A DNA stretch of 64,000 bases, from positions 21,970-85,969 of the forward strand of contig JBDRCU010000057.1 in the NCBI GenBank assembly GCA_043821485.1, given 5' to 3'. The stretch's first letter is position 1; the number at the start of each line of letters is the position of its first letter. A program made the translations under genes and the position numbers. Positions 35,831 to 44,365 of the stretch are shown one piece after another. Source of the DNA: JBDRCU01 sp043821485. Its GTDB lineage: Bacteria; Patescibacteriota; Minisyncoccia; 2-02-FULL-40-12; IGHO2-01-FULL-4-A. A model generated the notes under the pieces. That model was not told where the DNA came from, ran no database searches, and was given only the letters and a program-made list of their open reading frames with translations.

Positions 35831-38800
35831 ATGTCTAGTCCTCAACTCACAACCTACATCTCTCAACAACGCCAAGCTGGTATTTCAGATGATCAAATAC
35901 GATCTAGTCTTCTATCTTCAGGATGGCAGGCTGGGGATGTAGATATAGCTCTTGGTGGGGGACGATCTCGACCCGTTCAGCCAGTTCAATCCCAGCAGCC
36001 AACAGCGACCCCGAAAAGCAATAAGAGATGGTTGACCATACTAATAGCAGTAATAGTGGTAATTTTAGTTGTAGCATCCCTATTCTGGTATCTAAAGAAT
36101 AAAGATACAGGCGTTCCTCAAGAGTTAACTCAATTGAATGAGCAGCTCCTAGATTATCAATCTAGAGAAGAATTAATACAAGCTATAGATATACTGAAGA
36201 ATCATAAAAATTCAGATAATGAATATTTTCAAGAAGAGAAGAAGTTTTTAGAATCTAAATTGGTAATTTTGGATTTTCAAAATGCGATGAAGGATATGAA
36301 AGATAATGACTTTAAATGTAGTGATAGAGAAGGGTTCTTTCAAACAATAAGGAATGCACAAGAGATAACGTCACAGACAAACCCCGAGCTATTAGAAGAG
36401 ATAGAAGTGTCTAGTAGTTTAGACCTATTTCTTCCAGATCAAGATAGCTGGCAATTGATAGAGAGATTTTATGAAGACGTGTATAGACATACATGTGTAA
36501 ACCCTGTTTCAACAGATTTGCCGGTGTCTACAACAGGAGAAATAACGATGCTTGTAGAAAGAATTATGTCTGAAAAAGGTGCCACTGAAGAAGCAATGGT
36601 ATCGCAGTGGGACGATGTAGTGGGCCCTAGTAATGATATACGTACAGGAGCGGGTATCCCTATAGCATTAGACAGGGATTACTGGTTCTATTTCATTGAT
36701 TATGATCCAGGAGCAATGTTTGCACATGATGTACTTTATCTATTCATTGATAAAGATTCTGGTGATTACATAGCGTTAGAAGAACAATGGTATCCAGTAA
36801 TAGACGGTAATGCATTTTTGGGTGTAATTGAAGAGGATCAATTAACAGTAGAAGAACAAATTTCAGTAATGGAACCAAGTCGAGATTCAGGGAACGTACT
36901 GGGAGTATTAAATCCTTGGTCTGTACCAGAGGCATCTGCCCAAGAGCTTGCAGAAGGAAATGAAAAATACGCAATCTTGATTGCAGGTTCTGGAGATCTG
37001 ACTGCTTTTCAAAATGAAGCAGCGATCTTTTATCATTTAGTAAAAGATCGAGGATATAAGGATGAGAATATAGAATATTTGTCATGGTCTAGAGAAGAGT
37101 TTGAAAGAATAAGGCCAGACTTATTGCCCCATACCCCGTGGCTTTTTGAGGGAACAGATGCACTGACTAGTAAAGCCAATTTCCGTAGTGCAGTAAATAA
37201 AATAGCAAATAAGATTCAATGTGGAGACGATTTTTTTCTGTCTTATGGAGGGCATGGAAGTAATACTGGCATCGATGGACATTGGATTAATAAGAAAACA
37301 GGAGAAAATATTTGGACTGTATTGCCAGAGGAGCCACCAAGTCGGGACTTATGGGAGCTGATGAATACATCTGAAGTATGGACATTTGATATCGGTAAAG
37401 ACTCTGATGGTACTATGATCGCTGCCAGTTCAAACGAGATAATCCATGCTTTAAATAAAATGGACAGTTGTAATAAAATGCTTGTATTAGATTCGTGTTT
37501 TTCTGGTAAGGGAATGGCAGAGATAGTAGCTGATAGTCCTGGAACTACGGTGCTGGCAGCAACTAAAGCCGACGAAGTAGGTAGATTTTCCTGGCCTCTT
37601 GTCATAGGAAGTAATTATGTAAAAGATTACAAAAATAGGGGGGATGAAAGCATTGGGATAATAGGGCCAGGCATGTTTATACTTAAACTTTATGAAGCAA
37701 TCGATAAGAATGGTGAGAATCTTTTTGAGGATTTAAATAATGCATTCAGTGTAGTCCAAACTCAAGGGATTAGTCGTCATACTCCTCAAAGAGCTGAATC
37801 CACTCTTGCTTGTACCTGCGAAGGCTGCTATATAGGCTCTCTTAATCTCGATAAGCCAACAACTTGTACCAAAGAAGCAAACGATGGCATAGGAATAGAC
37901 CTATCTTTTAAAGATGGTTCTTGGAGAATGAAATATCAAGATAATGGTCCAATGAGTGAGATCGTATACAAAGATAACAATATCTATGAATACCAAGGAG
38001 ATTGTATAAATGACTCAAACGAACAACAAGGAATAGACTGTGGATGTTATGAAAGACTACCAGGACAAAGCATATGTCCAGAATCAGAATATACATATAC
38101 AAAAAATGGTGCATCAAAAATCAATGCTAGTGCATATGGAATAATAGAGCATGGCTTAGAAGATAATGAAATATCATGTAAACAAGATACTGATATATCA
38201 GATCAGGAATTTGTGATTAGTGAGATAGATATATGTCACAGTCAAGAGAGTCCAAATCCAACTCCAGTATTAGAAGTAACCCCAGCTCCCGCTGGCTGTA
38301 GTAGATTCCTTACTGGAGAACAGGCAAGTTCTATAATGGGGCGTCCTATGGTTCCATTGGAAGTTTATCTGTCAGATACAGATAGAGACCGCACCGGCTA
38401 TAACTATGCAAAGCAATATGCAGGTTTCAGGATAGATTTTTGTGAATACGGAGAAGAGGACATAAGGGATAGGGCCAAGGAAGGAGCATTGGTAATTGAG
38501 CTAGAGATTAAAACAATGGTTGATAGTTTGTTAACTGTATCTAATCCTGATGTAGACAAAAGAACTGGTGCAGAGCTTCTATTACATACATTCAAATTGG
38601 AAGGATACACATTCGAGGAAATAATGGCATTTGGAGGGGAATCACCCATACCAAAAGTATCGGGCGTTTCAGAGGGGTATTATAGTAATGAGAGAGGAGA
38701 AGGAGCTATGATTGTTAATTATGATCAATATTTTATTAAAGTTTATCAGGATGAAGCAAGATGGCCTGAAGCTAAAAGAATTATGGATAAATCCCAGACT

Positions 38801-38836
38801 AGCGCAATAATGAGGCGGATAGAAGCTAATCTATAG
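35831..38836 (+). CDS. Membrane-anchored caspase-like (clan CD) cysteine peptidase
   Basis: 1001 residues. The N-terminal about 45 residues are nearly the same as in the preceding protease, also at DNA level, followed by a transmembrane segment (about 65-87). A peptidase domain at about 375-620 has the caspase-fold dyad: His475 (LSYGGHGSN) and Cys556 (VLDSCFSGKG). The C-terminal region (about 675-800: SFKDGSWRMKYQDNG ... CGCYERLPGQSICPESEYTY) is a relative of the domain in the S8 protein. Substrates are unknown. It is encoded 42 nt downstream of the S8 gene, so the two form an operon. The peptidase assignment rests on the motifs. Confidence 0.8.
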   Translation: MSSPQLTTYISQQRQAGISDDQIRSSLLSSGWQAGDVDIALGGGRSRPVQPVQSQQPTATPKSNKRWLTILIAVIVVILVVASLFWYLKNKDTGVPQELTQLNEQLLDYQSREELIQAIDILKNHKNSDNEYFQEEKKFLESKLVILDFQNAMKDMKDNDFKCSDREGFFQTIRNAQEITSQTNPELLEEIEVSSSLDLFLPDQDSWQLIERFYEDVYRHTCVNPVSTDLPVSTTGEITMLVERIMSEKGATEEAMVSQWDDVVGPSNDIRTGAGIPIALDRDYWFYFIDYDPGAMFAHDVLYLFIDKDSGDYIALEEQWYPVIDGNAFLGVIEEDQLTVEEQISVMEPSRDSGNVLGVLNPWSVPEASAQELAEGNEKYAILIAGSGDLTAFQNEAAIFYHLVKDRGYKDENIEYLSWSREEFERIRPDLLPHTPWLFEGTDALTSKANFRSAVNKIANKIQCGDDFFLSYGGHGSNTGIDGHWINKKTGENIWTVLPEEPPSRDLWELMNTSEVWTFDIGKDSDGTMIAASSNEIIHALNKMDSCNKMLVLDSCFSGKGMAEIVADSPGTTVLAATKADEVGRFSWPLVIGSNYVKDYKNRGDESIGIIGPGMFILKLYEAIDKNGENLFEDLNNAFSVVQTQGISRHTPQRAESTLACTCEGCYIGSLNLDKPTTCTKEANDGIGIDLSFKDGSWRMKYQDNGPMSEIVYKDNNIYEYQGDCINDSNEQQGIDCGCYERLPGQSICPESEYTYTKNGASKINASAYGIIEHGLEDNEISCKQDTDISDQEFVISEIDICHSQESPNPTPVLEVTPAPAGCSRFLTGEQASSIMGRPMVPLEVYLSDTDRDRTGYNYAKQYAGFRIDFCEYGEEDIRDRAKEGALVIELEIKTMVDSLLTVSNPDVDKRTGAELLLHTFKLEGYTFEEIMAFGGESPIPKVSGVSEGYYSNERGEGAMIVNYDQYFIKVYQDEARWPEAKRIMDKSQTSAIMRRIEANL

Positions 38837-38853
38837 ATAGGATTTATGTAAAC

Positions 38854-38886
38854 AAAATACCGCCGGGCGAAGCCCGGCGGTATTTT
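38854..38886. terminator. Bidirectional terminator after the protease operon
   Basis: 15-bp stem (AAAATACCGCCGGGC/GCCCGGCGGTATTTT) with loop GAA, between the caspase-like gene and the convergent RRM gene. Confidence 0.92.
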
Positions 38887-38922
38887 AATTTAAGTCTTTT
38901 AGTGACTTATAAGTCTTGCGAC

Positions 38923-39189
38923 TTATGCTGCTGGTCGATCTTCTCTTGGTCGTGCTTCATTGACCTTAAGTGGTCTGCCACTGAATTCTTGTTCATCGAA
39001 CATTTCAATAGCCTTTGTAGCATCTTCATCGGTTACCATTGTAACAAAACCGAATCCTTTGCTACGTCCACTAAACTTGTCAGTGATGACAACAGCTTCT
39101 TCAACTTCACCAGCTGCGGAGAACTGCTCCTTAAGCTGTTCAGAAGTCGTTTCGTAGGCAAGGTTGCCTACATATAATTTCTTAGCCAA
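38923..39189 (-). CDS. RRM-domain RNA-binding protein
   Basis: 88 residues forming a single RRM: RNP2 LYVGNL at 5-10 and RNP1 KGFGFVTM around 45-52, plus a short basic tail. It resembles bacterial Rbp proteins (cyanobacterial cold-induced type), which bind mRNA. The structured leader (39222-39262) suggests post-transcriptional control. It is convergent with the protease operon and lies downstream of smpB. Confidence 0.93.
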   Translation of the reverse strand: MAKKLYVGNLAYETTSEQLKEQFSAAGEVEEAVVITDKFSGRSKGFGFVTMVTDEDATKAIEMFDEQEFSGRPLKVNEARPREDRPAA

Positions 39190-39221
39190 AGTATTTTCTG
39201 CTTAGATTCTAATATTTTCCT

Positions 39222-39262
39222 GCCCGACCGAAAGGGTAACCCACTTTCGAGACATAACGGGC
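39222..39262 (-). promoter_or_regulatory. Nested hairpin in the RRM-gene leader
   Basis: Outer arms GCCCG/CGGGC (39222-39226, 39258-39262), inner CGAAA/TTTCG and GGG/CCC. It sits 33 nt before the RRM start, with no T-run. It is a candidate autoregulatory or thermosensor structure. Confidence 0.5.
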
Positions 39263-39340
39263 TAACCTTTTGGGGGACCGCTCTGTCACTAACAGGTTTA
39301 GATACGGTAGCATAGGTCATGCTTTTTTGCAAGAGGTATT

Positions 39341-39784
39341 TTAGTATTGTTTGACTACTCTATCTTTCCTTCGTTTAAACTCCTTTTCTTTGATCTTTTC
39401 GCGTTTATCATATTTCTTTTTGCCTCGGGCAATGCCAATTTCCAGCTTTACCAGACCACGTGTTCCATAGAGTTTAGTGGGTACAAGAGTTATGCCTTTT
39501 TCTTCGGTTTTGCCAATGAGGTGCTTGAGTTGAGTCTTGGTAACGAGGAGTTTGCGACTGCGTTGCTGATCATAATCCTTGGGAGTATTACCCGGTTGAT
39601 AAGGGGAGACAGTGGCTCCAATGAGCCAGAGCTCTCCACTCATTATTTTTACGTAAGCTCCTTTGATAGATGCTTTCCCAGCTTTGATTGCTTTGGTCTC
39701 AAATCCTTTCAAAACCAAACCAGCCTCAATGGTATCGAGGATTTCGTAATCATATGAAGCTTTTCGATTGGTAGCGTAGGACAT
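39341..39784 (-). CDS. smpB: SsrA-binding protein SmpB
   Basis: 147 residues. The typical N-terminus ATNRKASYDYEILDTIEAGL and VLKGFETKAIKAGKASIKGA, the middle GNTPKDYDQQRSRKLL, and the basic C-terminal tail (KKYDKREKIKEKEFKRRKDR) identify SmpB. It delivers tmRNA to stalled ribosomes. ssrA lies at 31382-31761 in the same window. Confidence 0.95.
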   Translation of the reverse strand: MSYATNRKASYDYEILDTIEAGLVLKGFETKAIKAGKASIKGAYVKIMSGELWLIGATVSPYQPGNTPKDYDQQRSRKLLVTKTQLKHLIGKTEEKGITLVPTKLYGTRGLVKLEIGIARGKKKYDKREKIKEKEFKRRKDRVVKQY

Positions 39785-39802
39785 ACTATTACAATAAGCT
39801 TA

Positions 39803-39830
39803 TTGACAGGTTTTGTAAATCATCTATAAT
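39803..39830 (+). promoter_or_regulatory. Consensus promoter of a small-RNA candidate
   Basis: TTGACA (39803-39808), 16-bp spacer, TATAAT (39825-39830), reading away from smpB. No open reading frame follows before the terminator-like hairpin at 39855-39891. Confidence 0.7.
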
Positions 39831-39836
39831 TAGATC

Positions 39837-39891
39837 ATTAATCACTAGGGAGAGGCACGCTTGTAGGTTTTGTCCTACCGGGGTGCTTTTT
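39837..39891 (+). ncRNA. Candidate small RNA of about 55 nt
   Basis: Transcription from the perfect promoter at 39803-39830 would start near 39837 and run into a hairpin with GCAC/GTGC (39855-39858, 39883-39886) and GTAGG/CCTAC (39863-39867, 39874-39878), then five T. No start codon with a usable frame occurs inside. Its 3' end is antisense to the end of the broken NYN gene. No known family is recognised. Confidence 0.55.
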
Positions 39892-40390
39892 CATTTTCGG
39901 TATTTCAGAAGTTCTTTTGTTGATTCAAGAAAATCAAGTTTTGATTTAGCAGTTTTTTTAAGGAGCACGGAACATTTTTTGCGATTTACACTGAGTACTT
40001 TGCAAAGTTTATCTTTTTCATAAAGATATTTTACTAAGCATTGAAAATCACCATCGCTGGTAACTATTATCGCTTTGTCGTATTTCTCATATTCAATCAT
40101 TACTTTCAAGACAAGATCGGCATCCACGTTACCTTTCGGCTTGTTTTGTTGTTCATTCTGAATGATAGGTTTGAATATCAGGATGAATCCGACCCTTCTT
40201 AAGAAAGTATAGAGATTTTGATTTTTTGGGATAAATCCAATAAATATATAAGCTTTCTTAATGCCATATTTTTCACGAAGATATATTCTGAAACGTTTCC
40301 AATCTAAATGTCAACCCAAGTCTCTAATACCAAGATTTATGTTCTGGCTATCTATAAACGCGTAATTATTTGAAGATGTGTCTATGAGGT
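39891..40390 (-). pseudogene. Broken NYN-domain protein gene
   Basis: The minus strand encodes a contiguous NYN protein: NYAFIDSQNINLGIRDLG, then an in-frame TGA, then HLDWKRFRIYLREKYGIKKA, GNVDADLVLKVM, IIVTSDGDFQ to a stop at 39891. Related proteins usually have Trp at the TGA position (LGW-x-LDW), so TGG has become TGA. No in-frame start codon exists upstream: a nearby ATG is in another frame and meets a stop. An ATG at 40127 could express only the last 78 residues. I read it as a decaying paralogue of the NYN gene at 25603. Confidence 0.75.
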
Positions 40391-40403
40391 ATCCATATTG
40401 TAC

Positions 40404-41474
40404 CTATTTCCTCTCTGTCAGCTTAACCTTTGTGCGTAATTCTTTGTCTTTGCGAAGTATTTTGAGTTCTACTATATCTCCAACCTTGTGGCGATCAACC
40501 ATATCTGCAAGTTCATTTTTTTCTGTTAACTTGCGTCCATCTATTGTGAGGATTACATCATTTTCTTTTATATCAGCCTTGTCAGCAGGGGAGTCCTTAA
40601 CTACTGCAGTCGAACCCGGCATATGGTCTTTGATGACAAGCGCCCCATAGTCCACATCCAGTTCGTATTGTTCTTTTAGTTCTTTATTAAGCGTCACATA
40701 TCGAAGTCCGATATATGGGCGTATTATGCGTCCATGTTCGTTGAGGTCCGCTATGTCAGCTTTTGCCCAATTTATAGGAATGGCGAAGCCAATATTTTGC
40801 GCTCCGTAGATCACAGCCGTGTTAATGGCAATAACTTTGCCTTGAAGATTTGCTAAAGGTCCTCCTGAATTACCTTGATTGATTGCTACGTCAGTTTGCA
40901 TAACATGACGCAAATTCTCAACTTGTCCTTTGCCAAGAGATGCAGAAACTTTTCGGCTCAAGCCTGAAATTATTCCTTTTGAAACTGTATTATTAAAAAC
41001 TCCCAAAGCATTACCAATCGCAATAGCAGTCTGGCCAAGTTCCACGCCATCTGAATCTCCAAGTTCTGCCACAGGCAGTCCTTTGACATCTATTTTTAAA
41101 ATCGCAACGTCATTGATTGGATCGCGCGTAATTACGCGTCCTGTATATTCATGCTCGTCATTTGTTATAACTGTATATTGTGCATCAGCATCGTAGACCA
41201 CATGTTTATTCGTAACAATTAATCCATCAGAGCTTACTATAAAACCAGATCCGCCACCCACTTTGACGCGATGTTTAAGATTGTCCGGTATATTATTATT
41301 CGGATCATCTGTAAGATCTTGTTCAGGCAATGGTATGCCAAATTGCCCCAAAGGATTAAGAGTAGGGGAGGCAAGCTTTTTCTTGTCCTGAATAAATTTG
41401 CTGATGACAATGCTTACAACGCAGGGAATGATTTTTCTAACTGTTTCAATGGTTTGTTTTTCTTCATCGAACAT
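40404..41474 (-). CDS. HtrA/DegP-like serine protease with PDZ domain
   Basis: 356 residues. A trypsin-like triad: His (GLIVTNKHVV), Asp (NDVAILKIDV) and Ser (INQGNSGGPLAN), then a C-terminal PDZ domain (DKADIKENDVILTIDGRKLT). No signal peptide or membrane anchor is visible at the N-terminus, unlike most HtrA proteins, so it may be cytoplasmic. TACAAT lies 6 nt before ATG on the minus strand, with no SD. It is divergent from argS. Confidence 0.92.
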   Translation of the reverse strand: MFDEEKQTIETVRKIIPCVVSIVISKFIQDKKKLASPTLNPLGQFGIPLPEQDLTDDPNNNIPDNLKHRVKVGGGSGFIVSSDGLIVTNKHVVYDADAQYTVITNDEHEYTGRVITRDPINDVAILKIDVKGLPVAELGDSDGVELGQTAIAIGNALGVFNNTVSKGIISGLSRKVSASLGKGQVENLRHVMQTDVAINQGNSGGPLANLQGKVIAINTAVIYGAQNIGFAIPINWAKADIADLNEHGRIIRPYIGLRYVTLNKELKEQYELDVDYGALVIKDHMPGSTAVVKDSPADKADIKENDVILTIDGRKLTEKNELADMVDRHKVGDIVELKILRKDKELRTKVKLTERK

Positions 41475-41545
41475 GGTTTTATTGTATCATGAACAAAGAT
41501 AAGGCAACAAGAATTTTTTGTTAAAAATGTTACAATAGTATATAT

Positions 41546-43285
41546 ATGATTAAGGATAAAATACGACAACTCATTATTAATAGTGTAGCCAAGGTGGCTC
41601 CTGACTTTGAATTGGGGGATATCGTTATAGATAAGCCTAAATCAGATTTTGGGGATTATGCGACCAATGTTGCTTTTGTTTCGGCTAAGGAATTAAAAAA
41701 AGATCCTAAGGAAGTGGCTGGAATATTGGTTGAAGCAATGCTTAAGGCTAAGACAGTGGAGGATGGAATAGCAGATATTAAAGTCGAAGGAGGGTATATT
41801 AACTTTTTTCTTGACGATGCATTAGCAGTGAGTGAGCTTGAGCGTATCGCAGAGGATGATAATTATGGCAGTAATGATACTTTTGCCGGCAAGAAAGTAA
41901 TGATTGAGTTTACTGATCCGAACCCTTTTAAAGAGTTCCACGTAGGACACCTTATGAGCAATGCGATAGGGGAGAGTATATCTAGGCTCTATGATGCTTC
42001 TGGTGCGGAAGTCCTACGTGCTAACTATCAGGGAGATGTTGGTGTTCATGTTGCAAAGGCTGTGTGGGGTATGATGCAATTACCTGACAAGATGCCTGCT
42101 GATAATGAAGAACTTGCAATCAAGGTGGCATATATGGGTAAGGCGTACGCTCAAGGCAACAATGCTTATGAAGATGATCCGAAGGCCAAGGAGGAAATAG
42201 ACGAACTAAATCAAAAAATTTACAAAAGAGAAGGCAGTGAGATAAATGATCTTTATGACAAAGGCAGAGAATGGTCTTTGGCATATTTTGAAACAATATA
42301 TCAGCGTCTTGGAACAAAGTTTGAACACTATTTCTTTGAAAGTGAAATGAGTGATGCAGGACTTGAGATTGTGAATGCTAATCCCGATGTATTTCCGGAA
42401 AGTCAGGGTGCGCGCATTTTTAAGGGGGAGGATTATGGATTACATACTAGAGTTTTTGTCAGTTCTAAGGGATTACCTACATACGAGGCGAAAGAATTGG
42501 GGCTTAATAAGATTAAGTTTGAAAAATATCATCCTGATATTTCTTTGATTGTCACGGGTAATGATATTGTTGAATACTTTAAAGTTACATTGAAAGCAAT
42601 GGAACAAATTATGCCTGATATAGCGAAGAAGACTCAACATGTGCCTCATGGCTTCCTGCGTCTATCAAGCGGTAAGATGTCTTCACGCAAAGGAGACATA
42701 ATTACAGCTGAAGGCCTGATCGAAGATGTTAAGAAGATCATTTATGAAAAAATGCATGATCGTGAGGAGTTGAATGAGGATGATCGTAGGTTGGTTGCAG
42801 AGCGTGTTGCTATAGGGGCCATTAAATACTCGATTCTTAAACAAAGCCCGGGAAGAGATATCGTATTCGATTTTCAAAAGTCGCTTTCATTTGAAGGAGA
42901 CTCTGGTCCGTATTTGCAATACACCTATGCAAGACTATTCAGCATATTACGCAAGGCAGAGGAGGCGACAGACGAAGCAAAGGATAATGCTTCTGGTGGC
43001 GATATTTCAGAGCTCAAAGATGCCGAAGAATTGAAGATCATCAAACATCTCATGGAATTTCCTGATGCCCTGCTTCGCGCCACTCAATTACATGCTCCCA
43101 ATCACGTAGCTCTATATGTTTATGAATTAGCCAATCTAGTTAATACATATTATGAGAAAACTCGAATTCTTAAAGATGAAAATGAATCTCGTCGCAAAGC
43201 CAGACTTACATTAATCAAAACAGTAAACAAAACCCTTGAACGCGGACTATATATTCTTGGAATCCAAGTGCTTGAGAAAATTTGA
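41546..43285 (+). CDS. argS: Arginyl-tRNA synthetase
   Basis: 579 residues. An N-terminal additional domain, the class I motif FHVGHL (HIGH equivalent) in NPFKEFHVGHLMSNAIGESI, KMSSRKGD as KMSKS equivalent, and the C-terminal DALRA anticodon domain identify ArgRS. It charges tRNA-Arg. The final codons and stop lie inside a 21-bp repeat (43272-43292) that recurs at 44315, marking an insertion at the 3' end. TACAAT lies 9 nt before ATG. Confidence 0.96.
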   Translation: MIKDKIRQLIINSVAKVAPDFELGDIVIDKPKSDFGDYATNVAFVSAKELKKDPKEVAGILVEAMLKAKTVEDGIADIKVEGGYINFFLDDALAVSELERIAEDDNYGSNDTFAGKKVMIEFTDPNPFKEFHVGHLMSNAIGESISRLYDASGAEVLRANYQGDVGVHVAKAVWGMMQLPDKMPADNEELAIKVAYMGKAYAQGNNAYEDDPKAKEEIDELNQKIYKREGSEINDLYDKGREWSLAYFETIYQRLGTKFEHYFFESEMSDAGLEIVNANPDVFPESQGARIFKGEDYGLHTRVFVSSKGLPTYEAKELGLNKIKFEKYHPDISLIVTGNDIVEYFKVTLKAMEQIMPDIAKKTQHVPHGFLRLSSGKMSSRKGDIITAEGLIEDVKKIIYEKMHDREELNEDDRRLVAERVAIGAIKYSILKQSPGRDIVFDFQKSLSFEGDSGPYLQYTYARLFSILRKAEEATDEAKDNASGGDISELKDAEELKIIKHLMEFPDALLRATQLHAPNHVALYVYELANLVNTYYEKTRILKDENESRRKARLTLIKTVNKTLERGLYILGIQVLEKI

Positions 43286-43292
43286 TTCATAA
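43272..43292. repeat. Left copy of a 21-bp direct repeat at the argS 3' end
   Basis: Begins TTGAGAAAATTTG and ends ATTCATAA. It covers the last four argS codons and the stop, plus 7 nt. An identical copy lies at 44315-44335; the match ends exactly at both edges. Confidence 0.9.
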
Positions 43293-43355
43293 CAAACGAA
43301 TATAATCCTACATTGTTTAGAGGGATAGAAGATGCGGGAATCTAATGTTCTATAT

Positions 43356-43410
43356 AAAAAGTGAGAACCGCCGATGTTGGCGAGCTTGGTGTAAGCGGCC
43401 TCACGGCGGT
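43356..43410 (-). terminator. Terminator of the argS-inserted island gene
   Basis: On the minus strand ACCGCCG/CGGCGGT arms (43404-43410, 43367-43373) enclose a loop. The stem is followed by TTCTCAC and five T (43356-43360). Confidence 0.65.
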
Positions 43411-43418
43411 CGTAGGGG

Positions 43419-44051
43419 CTATTCTTCTTCCTTGTACTCCTCTTCAGGAGGTGGGACTTCGAAAGTCCCATCAATCATCCTCTGCAGTCTGTCCACGCAT
43501 TCTTCACCTTCTTGCAAGTAAAGAAGCGCTACTCTCTCAATCTCCTTTTCTCCCAAGAGAGTCAAGAGTAAGTTGGCGTCCTCTTTGAAGTACTCTTGGA
43601 AGTACTCTTGAAGAGGCTCTACTTTCTTTACTTCAGTCTCCTCGAAGCAGTCGACCTTTTGGGCCGTCGCCATGTTTAGGAGACTGACCTTCAAGGAGGC
43701 ACAGATTGTCTCTTGGGTGAGCAGTGGAACGGGAATAACGTGAACGCATCCCGATGCCCTGCATGTCAAGGAAACCAGATCGTAACGGTCTGTCACCCCG
43801 ACAAAATACTCGCTGACCCCCTTGTCGAAGATGTATTCCGCCCTGAGCATACACAAGTCTGGCGGACGGATACGGTTGAAGCAGTAATCGAGCAGGAAGG
43901 CGAACGCTACGTTCGCCACTGTGTAGTTCTTGTACTCCTTGGCCCTCGAGATCAGGCCGAAGAGAAAACCAACGAAAGACGATTCTGCACGCTTCCAGAT
44001 GAAAGAGGATTCTTTGCGGGCGTGCCTATGGGTACTGACCGATTCTTTCAT
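43419..44051 (-). CDS. Hypothetical island protein inserted at the argS 3' end
   Basis: About 210 residues from ATG 44051, chosen because AAAGGAG lies 8 nt upstream; the frame extends to 44096 without an SD. It is soluble, mixed alpha/beta, with two segments of strand-like hydrophobics (YTVANVAFAFLLDYC, CVHVIPVPLLTQETICASL) and a very acidic tail (PPPEEEYKEEE). The family is not recognised. Composition is G+C-rich compared with argS and ileS. A consensus promoter at 44190-44219, its own terminator and the flanking direct repeat make it the cargo of a 1043-bp insertion. Confidence 0.7.
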   Translation of the reverse strand: MKESVSTHRHARKESSFIWKRAESSFVGFLFGLISRAKEYKNYTVANVAFAFLLDYCFNRIRPPDLCMLRAEYIFDKGVSEYFVGVTDRYDLVSLTCRASGCVHVIPVPLLTQETICASLKVSLLNMATAQKVDCFEETEVKKVEPLQEYFQEYFKEDANLLLTLLGEKEIERVALLYLQEGEECVDRLQRMIDGTFEVPPPEEEYKEEE

Positions 44052-44189
44052 CTCATATCTCCTTTGAACGGAATATAGGGACTGATCCGCCCCCACCGCT
44101 CAATGAAGCCCTTCTTCTTATCCGAAAAAGGGGACTCCACGATATTACGTCAGCCCAATGCTGATGTTTCGATTCATGAAGCCATATAT

Positions 44190-44219
44190 ATTATACCATA
44201 CATTTCTTCAATATGTCAA
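44190..44219 (-). promoter_or_regulatory. Consensus promoter of the argS-inserted island
   Basis: On the minus strand TTGACA (44214-44219), 18-bp spacer, TATAAT (44190-44195). The leader of about 130 nt contains a TCAGC/GCTGA hairpin. The rest of 44220-44314 is A+T-rich, without a gene. Confidence 0.85.
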
Positions 44220-44314
44220 CCCTCCCGCAATGGTTCAATAGCTTCAGACCGCCTAGTGTAGAACATGAAAAATATTCAAAAAACTGTGAATCTATATAAA
44301 TTATGAGCTAAGGA

Positions 44315-44335
44315 GTTGAGAAAATTTGATTCATA
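44315..44335. repeat. Right copy of the 21-bp argS-end direct repeat
   Basis: Identical to 43272-43292. It lies 30 bp before the ileS start and encodes nothing here. Confidence 0.9.
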
Positions 44336-44365
44336 AGCTAAAGTTATATAAACCTGTCTTTTGGG

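Noticed and set aside
32633..36000. Assembly duplication as the cause of the repeated N-terminal sequence in the two proteases
   Set aside because: The copies differ by many synonymous changes and by linker sequence, so it is an evolved duplication rather than an artefact.
39891..40390. Genome-wide UGA recoding suggested by the NYN gene
   Set aside because: UGA ends many genes here (for example argS and the Panacea frame), and prfB is present.
43713..44078. 121-codon plus-strand frame in the argS island
   Set aside because: Opposite the SD-led minus-strand gene, without its own initiation signals.
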